Of a stretch of 19,655 nucleotides of DNA, positions 15,515 through 19,655 are shown in pieces. The stretch lies in NCBI GenBank assembly GCA_049669185.1, contig JBATKF010000023.1:1-19655 (forward strand), read 5' to 3'. Below the pieces are notes generated by a model. It did no database searches and had not been told where the DNA came from. It saw nothing but the letters and a program-made list of their open reading frames with translations. This DNA is from Thiosocius sp049669185 (GTDB lineage: Bacteria > Pseudomonadota > Gammaproteobacteria > Chromatiales > Chromatiaceae). The stretch's first letter is position 1. The number at the start of each line of letters is the position of its first letter. The position numbers and the translations under genes were made by a program.

Positions 15515-15807
15515 TGCCTATGCACAACCCACCTCACCCTGGCGAATTCGTTCGCGAGGTCTACCGGGAACCCAATGACATCACGGGCAGGCAACTTGCG
15601 GCGAAGCTCGGCGCCTCTCCCTCGACCCTCAATCGCGCGCTGCAGGGCAATAGCGGCACCTGCCCTGAAACGGCGCTGCGCCTGTCCAAGGCACTGGGAC
15701 GGTCCCCTGAGACTTGGCTGGCCATGCAGGACAACCATGATCTTTGGCAGGCACGGCAGACGGTGAACCTCGACGCCGAGGAGCGTGTTGATTTTCACGC
15801 GGCATAG
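15514..15807 (+). CDS. higA: HigA-type antitoxin (XRE helix-turn-helix)
   Basis: A 97-residue DNA-binding antitoxin: NPPHPGEFVREVYREPNDI at the start (the HPGE.L signature of HigA/VapI), then the helix-turn-helix GRQLAAKLGASPSTLNRALQ and CPETALRLSKALGRSPETWL, and the terminal LAMQDNHDLWQARQ. The ATG at 15514 uses the A of the preceding TGA, and GAGG lies about 11 bases upstream; an alternative ATG two codons later is less well placed. The gene is intact although its toxin is only a stub. It may persist as an orphan repressor or be able to neutralise a HigB from another locus, which is inference. Confidence 0.88.
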   Translation: MPMHNPPHPGEFVREVYREPNDITGRQLAAKLGASPSTLNRALQGNSGTCPETALRLSKALGRSPETWLAMQDNHDLWQARQTVNLDAEERVDFHAA

Positions 15808-15885
15808 TGCAAGAAATCTGACAAGGCGGTGAAGGTGGCCAGGAGTTGAGGCGGATGGCCCCACTGCTGTGCTGGATCGTCGATA

Positions 15886-16053
15886 TCAGTTTACTCGAGG
15901 CTTCGCCCCTGGCCCTTGGGGCCGCCGCCCCTGCTTGCCGACCCAGTCACGGTAGCGGTCGCAGAACCAGCTGTAGGCGAAGCCCTGCGGGTGGGCAGCG
16001 CCGTACTCCTCCCACAGCAGCATCAGCGTCACGCCGGGCCGGCGCAGCTCTTC
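15886..16053 (-). pseudogene. IS21 family transposase IstA, internal fragment
   Basis: Minus strand: EELRRPGVTLMLLWEEYGAA followed by HPQGFAYSWFCDRYRDWVGK, then diverging residues and TGA. The block (H)RELRR.GVTL.LLWEEY...HP.GY.YS.FC..Y..W is the region just after the N-terminal HTH of IstA, the IS21 integrase-like transposase. Only about 40 family-like codons remain; the HTH start and whole catalytic DDE core are gone and no istB is seen. It directly abuts the 23-bp repeats at 16061-16129, confirming an IS21 end by a second line of evidence. Confidence 0.7.
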
Positions 16054-16060
16054 CGGGGGT

Positions 16061-16129
16061 GGCCGAATGCCCGTGGAACGGGCGGCCGAATCAGCGTGGA
16101 ATCAGTGGCCGAATGGGCGCGGAATACGC
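16061..16129. repeat. three tandem 23-bp units, IS21-type terminal repeats
   Basis: GGCCGAAT occurs at 16061, 16084 and 16107, exactly 23 bases apart, and each is followed at the same distance by GTGGAA, GTGGAA and GCGGAA (16073, 16096, 16119). IS21-family elements carry several such repeats at each end as transposase binding sites. Here they flank an istA fragment, consistent with the left end of a decayed element. The rest of 15808-16265 shows nothing else except the following promoter. Confidence 0.75.
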
Positions 16130-16204
16130 GGAATAGGTACCAGCCGCTGCAACCGAGTTGGTCCTACGCGCCCTACTGACCGGAATCTGAAGAGTATGTC
16201 CGCA

Positions 16205-16253
16205 TTGCCTGCACGAGTCGGCAGCGTGTAGCATTACTGTATTACATCAATAC
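16205..16253 (+). promoter_or_regulatory. promoter and operator of the RHH-PIN module
   Basis: TTGCCT (16205-16210) and TAGCAT (16229-16234) are 18 bases apart, an acceptable -35/-10 pair. Overlapping the expected start is a perfect inverted repeat GTATT-acatc-AATAC (16239-16253), ideally placed for autorepression by the RHH antitoxin that begins 13 bases later. Pattern-based only. Confidence 0.5.
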
Positions 16254-16265
16254 GAGAATCAACCA

Positions 16266-16505
16266 ATGGCTTTGTCCGTTCGACTCGAATCGGCAATCGA
16301 GGCACGTATCGGGGAGGAAGCCCACCGACTCGGAATCAGCAAGTCCGAATTCGTCAAAGATGCGATCGAGCGCGTGTTGGGCTTGAAGAGCCCCGCTGAA
16401 TTGTTGCGCCAGGTGCGGAGCAATACGCCACTTGGTACCAGCGATGCGTCTGAACAAGTATCCGAAAAGGTAAGAAAGAAGCTGCGTGAGAAGCATACTG
16501 ATTGA
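16266..16505 (+). CDS. ribbon-helix-helix antitoxin of a PIN toxin pair (VapB-like)
   Basis: A 79-residue protein with an RHH domain at residues 2-45: strand ALSVRLESAIEARI, helix EEAHRLGISKSEF and helix VKDAIERVLGL. The remainder (ELLRQVRSNTPLGTSD, VSEKVRKKLREKH) is charged and probably forms the toxin-wrapping tail. It sits directly upstream of a PIN-domain gene and overlaps it by 20 bases. An inverted repeat lies in its promoter, fitting autoregulation. The start ATG is the only one that keeps the full first strand; the ribosome site is weak. Confidence 0.82.
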   Translation: MALSVRLESAIEARIGEEAHRLGISKSEFVKDAIERVLGLKSPAELLRQVRSNTPLGTSDASEQVSEKVRKKLREKHTD

Positions 16506-16905
16506 TGCTGGCCCGCTAATTGCGCTCTTCGCCGTCGACGACAAACACCACGACCATTACGACCAGCTCATCTCTGAGTTTTCTACAACGGGGCTGCGCG
16601 TGATCACGACTTGGCCGTGCATCGTCGAGGCAAGCTACTTGCTTGGGATTCCCCAGTGTTTCGAGCTGTTGCGATGGATTGAGTTGGGCGGCGTTGTCGT
16701 CTATCCGTTCAGCCCCCATCACCTGGGAGACATTGGTGCCTCGATGGAGACCTACTCCGCAGACAACAGACGCGAGATGGATTTTGCCGACGCAACGCTC
16801 TATTGGTTCGCCAAGGAAACCGGGATACGGGAGATCACGACGACCGACGTTCGTGATTTCTCACGTTACCGACTCCCTGATGGCCAGTCTTTCGCGATAT
16901 CATGA
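16486..16905 (+). CDS. PIN-domain ribonuclease toxin (VapC-like)
   Basis: A 139-residue single-domain PIN nuclease. The acidic metal site is complete: Asp7 in ILIDAGPLIALF, Glu48 in CIVEASYLLG, Asp99 and Asp102 in MDFADATLYWFA, Asp121 and Asp124 in TTTDVRDFSRY. VapC-type toxins cut specific tRNAs or rRNA to halt translation; the target here is unknown. It starts with GTG inside the antitoxin gene (20-base overlap), so translation is coupled and the antitoxin is made first. Full length and without lesions. Nothing on the plus strand follows for 366 bases, so the pair is a self-contained module within the island. Confidence 0.88.
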   Translation: MRSILIDAGPLIALFAVDDKHHDHYDQLISEFSTTGLRVITTWPCIVEASYLLGIPQCFELLRWIELGGVVVYPFSPHHLGDIGASMETYSADNRREMDFADATLYWFAKETGIREITTTDVRDFSRYRLPDGQSFAIS

Positions 16906-16933
16906 GCGGGAACTTTGCTATCCATCCGTCGCC

Positions 16934-17122
16934 TTAGCAGATTTCTCCGGCACATCGATCTCGAGGAACCCGAGACTGAGACAAGCGCAATGCACAGTAG
17001 TGCGTGTAATCAACATCAACCACCTTTTCGATGGCAGGCAATCCTTCCTCAACGGTGTCGGCTCATTCGGTCGGCAGCCGCTCCGGCTCGTCAATCGCGG
17101 CGCCCCAGTCCACCACACGACA
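16934..17122 (-). pseudogene. minus-strand gene fragments, second possibly DUF2442-like
   Basis: The 366 bases between the PIN toxin and the large terminal gene hold no intact gene. On the minus strand one frame ends ...VVDWGAAIDEPERLPTE, TGA (17063-17065). After 21 bases carrying GAGGA, a TTG at 17041 opens PAIEKVVDVDYTHYCALRL, which soon loses sense and stops at 16934. Stop, ribosome site and start in this spacing look like the joint between two operon genes. The second piece faintly resembles the start of DUF2442 proteins (V..V....YRLRL.F.DG); the first I cannot assign. Treat as decayed sequence. Confidence 0.25.
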
Positions 17123-17271
17123 GTTTCACAAGCACGCTCTCCCCAGCGCAGCCAGCCGCCATCGTGGCCACGCCAGAAACGCAACGGCACGAGGACGGGC
17201 ACCTTCTGGGCGCATCGGGGCTTCCCGAATGCTGTTAGATTAAGAAGTTCAATGTCAATCGTACCTTGGTC

Positions 17272-19655
17272 ATGCCGATCGTAGACCCGCGTTCGCTATT
17301 CGATAAGCTCAACCAGATAAAACGGGACGTTATCTGTCTCTTATCGGTTCACTATGCACCCATCAGCCGGACCGGTTTGCTCGATGCCGCCCGCCGCCTT
17401 GGCTTGAGAACTGAAAACGGCAAGGCTTTTACCCACGCCGACATGAAATCTGTTGTGGATCATCTTCTCAAAAAGAAGTTGATCCTGGAGAGAAACCGGG
17501 CCATCGCCTGTCCTCTCAATCTAGCCAACATTGCTTGTGAATCGTTACTCAGCCAAAACAGGTTCGACACCTTTGCAGATGCCGTCGGCATAAAAACGGG
17601 GCACCGACATCCGGGCTACTTCTCACCCTATTCGTCTTATGAACATTTTTTAGGTCACCTGAGGGCTGCGATCTATCTCGGCGAACTGGGGGACTTTTTT
17701 GAAATGATAGATTGGGCAGGACAGTCATATTTTCGGGACCAAAACCCACACGTGGATGTATTCGCCAGTATGGGGGGCGGTGATTTCAGCCAGCCCTGGT
17801 TCAGACGTCTTTCTCCCGAACTGCGCCTGAGCTTTTTGATCTTACCGCTCGAGCAGGCCCTATTTCGCCTGGAACCAGTCGATCATTTGATCCACGCGCT
17901 GCAAGATGAGGTGACAGAAAACGACTGGGATCTGCCGGAAATTCTGATAGAAGCTTTGCTGCTGCAAGGGAAAGTGGAAGAGGCCAGAAAACAGATTGGG
18001 CACCCGGACACCCCAGAGCAAGCAGCCCTGCTCGCTTGGGCCAGCATGGTCGAGGGCGACTATCCCAAAGCGCGTGTCTTGTTCGAAACGGCCTACGAGC
18101 AGTTATTGAAAAGCACACGCAAACGTAATGTCTATTTCCAGGGTCTTGATGGGATCTTCCTGGTTGCCGCGCAACTGGACGGTGCCGATCAGGCTCGCAT
18201 ACTGACACTCCGGGAAAGACTGAGGAGAGGTGCAAAACAGAAAGACAACGCGATGACTTACTACCTCAATAACCTATCGATGGTGGTTGATGCACTGCTT
18301 GGTGATGTTGACGCCTCTGCTTCACCCGACGACTGGGTCCTTGAACGCATTGACCCAGGTATAGGCCTACTTCTCTGGTGCTTACTCTGGCAATGGCGCG
18401 GAAAATTATCACCAGAAATGGCCCTTGGGCGGATCCAGGAAACAGGGAAGCTGGCGGAGAAAAACGGCTACGCCTGGGTTGCCCGAGAGTGCCAACAGTT
18501 TGCTGAGCGTCTCCAGGGTAAGCCTGTGCCGATCCCTGTGCGCTATCTGGTGGATGCAGTGCAGCCGATGCACAAGTGGGAGCGCGCCTTGAAGGCGCTG
18601 GCGTTGTTGGGCCATGAACCGGAAACGCCAGTCAACCCGGTCAAGAAAGGTCTGTCTCGCCTGATCTGGCTTTTGGACTTCGATGAATATGGGGATGTCC
18701 ATCTCGAACCCAAAGAACAAAAGGCCACCCAGAAAGGTGGCTGGACCAAGGGCCGTACCCTGGGCTTAAAGCGCCTGGCCGAAGAGTCGGATCAGTTGGG
18801 CTTCCTGACACCTCAGGACGCTGCGGTGGTCAAACATATCCGGAACCACTCGCGGTACAGTTACGACTACTACAGAGATCAGTACGAAATCGATACCGAG
18901 CGAGCCCTCCCCCTACTCGCCGGTCATCCTCTATTGTTCCTGAAGACATCCCCTTCGACGCAGGTGGAGATCGAGACGGCGAGCCCGATATTGGAGATCA
19001 CCAAGCAGGGTGACGCGCTGAAATTGGCCCTGGTGCCACACATCGACCCTGATGAAGAACTGCTGATCATCCGACAGTCACCGACCCGGCTTAGCGTCAT
19101 CCCGATCGACGAAACACTGCAACGCATTGCCCGCATCATCGGTGACGAGCTTTCCGTGCCGTCGCAGGCGGAATCTGGCGTGCGCGAAGCCATTACCAAC
19201 ATCGCACCCATGCTGACGGTGCACTCGGAAGTCAGCGGCCTGTCGGACGGCCTGGAAGAGGCCGATGCAGACAGCAAACCCTATCTGCACATCCTGCCCG
19301 CGGCCGAGGGCCTGTCGTTCGAGATGTTCAACCACCCTTTTGGGATCGAAGGGCCGGGTTTCAAACCCGGGGAAGGTGCAAAAGGCGTCATCGCGGAAGT
19401 GGATGGCACCAAGCTTCATACCGTGCGCGAGCGATCGGAAGAAACGGCTCGTGCGAAACAGGTGCTGGAAGCCTGTCCCGCGCTGGCGGCCCGCGAATTA
19501 GACCGGTGGCGTTGGCAGACCGATGGTCCGGAGGACAGCCTTGAGATCCTGGCCCAATGCAAGAATCTGGGTGACGAGCGAATCAACCTCATCTGGCCAC
19601 GGGGTGAAAAGCTCCGCCTTCGTGCACAAGTGGATGCCGGCAACATGTCGATGCG
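17272..19655 (+). CDS. N-terminal ~794 residues of a very large protein, likely SNF2-type ATPase/helicase (runs off window)
   Basis: The frame is open from ATG 17272 to the window end without a stop. Residues ~10-85 look like a winged helix (QIKRDVICLLSVHYAPISRT, MKSVVDHLLKKKLILERN). Residues ~110-530 are helical, with TPR-like pairs (LIEALLLQGKVEEARKQIG, LLAWASMVEGDYPKARVLFE). From ~545 come blocks I associate with the region ahead of the ATPase core in large bacterial SNF2 proteins: ALPLLAGHPLLFL, LLIIRQSPTRLSVIPID, HILPAAEGLSFEMFNHPFG followed by GPGFKPGEG, and LEACPALAAREL. The DEAD and helicase-C motifs would be past the right edge, so catalysis cannot be checked. By eye the first third is more AT-rich than the toxin genes before it. 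A TAG lies just upstream in frame; there is no strong ribosome site, and a TTG two codons earlier is possible. Context suggests an island-borne DNA-acting protein, perhaps defence. Confidence 0.55.
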   Translation, partial: MPIVDPRSLFDKLNQIKRDVICLLSVHYAPISRTGLLDAARRLGLRTENGKAFTHADMKSVVDHLLKKKLILERNRAIACPLNLANIACESLLSQNRFDTFADAVGIKTGHRHPGYFSPYSSYEHFLGHLRAAIYLGELGDFFEMIDWAGQSYFRDQNPHVDVFASMGGGDFSQPWFRRLSPELRLSFLILPLEQALFRLEPVDHLIHALQDEVTENDWDLPEILIEALLLQGKVEEARKQIGHPDTPEQAALLAWASMVEGDYPKARVLFETAYEQLLKSTRKRNVYFQGLDGIFLVAAQLDGADQARILTLRERLRRGAKQKDNAMTYYLNNLSMVVDALLGDVDASASPDDWVLERIDPGIGLLLWCLLWQWRGKLSPEMALGRIQETGKLAEKNGYAWVARECQQFAERLQGKPVPIPVRYLVDAVQPMHKWERALKALALLGHEPETPVNPVKKGLSRLIWLLDFDEYGDVHLEPKEQKATQKGGWTKGRTLGLKRLAEESDQLGFLTPQDAAVVKHIRNHSRYSYDYYRDQYEIDTERALPLLAGHPLLFLKTSPSTQVEIETASPILEITKQGDALKLALVPHIDPDEELLIIRQSPTRLSVIPIDETLQRIARIIGDELSVPSQAESGVREAITNIAPMLTVHSEVSGLSDGLEEADADSKPYLHILPAAEGLSFEMFNHPFGIEGPGFKPGEGAKGVIAEVDGTKLHTVRERSEETARAKQVLEACPALAARELDRWRWQTDGPEDSLEILAQCKNLGDERINLIWPRGEKLRLRAQVDAGNMSM

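Noticed and set aside
1..19655. CRISPR array
   Set aside because: No regularly spaced identical repeats with unique spacers; the only phased repeat is the three-unit IS21 end, which has no spacers of the right size.

Overview
The window looks like a piece of a moderately GC-rich proteobacterial chromosome, probably gammaproteobacterial. This rests on gene content only (NhaA, several MscS-type channels, a DUF4410 lipoprotein, a TAXI substrate-binding protein, RHH/GNAT, RHH/PIN and HigA-type modules), so lineage is low confidence. Its striking property is how many genes are visibly broken beside intact ones.

Left part (1-4772), mostly decaying genes: a DUF1214 tail (minus) with a stop and a frameshift; the detached tail of an MscK-like channel; a gutted, frameshifted MscK-like channel; an intact DUF4410 lipoprotein (minus); a small secreted-type ORF without a start but with a good promoter; a frameshifted glycine-rich beta protein; and a DUF2254 membrane protein cut by one in-frame TAG.

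Middle part (5042-12351), intact envelope and ion-homeostasis genes: NhaA; a two-gene operon of a phospholipase D/VTT fusion followed 9 bp later by an EEP phosphodiesterase; then, convergent to it, a TAXI-type periplasmic binding protein whose stop codon overlaps (TGATG) the start of a large MscS-family channel. No TRAP membrane subunit is present.

Junction (12352-13690): remnants of a DUF2085-like protein (tentative), a second DUF1214 tail and a twice-frameshifted K+ channel lie next to the 3' end of a (probably proline) tRNA. This tRNA end runs directly into the middle of a tyrosine-recombinase gene, marking the scarred border of an integrated element.

Right part (13692-19655), accessory region: an integrase without its N-terminus and catalytic tyrosine, an RHH-GNAT toxin-antitoxin pair, a HigB stub with intact HigA, an IS21 remnant with three 23-bp terminal repeats, an RHH-PIN (VapBC-like) pair, decayed minus-strand fragments, and the first ~795 codons of a very large protein that resembles the N-terminal half of big bacterial SNF2-type ATPases. 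That gene runs off the window and is the best candidate for a defence or DNA-transaction system. The toxin-antitoxin pairs are probably what holds this island in place.
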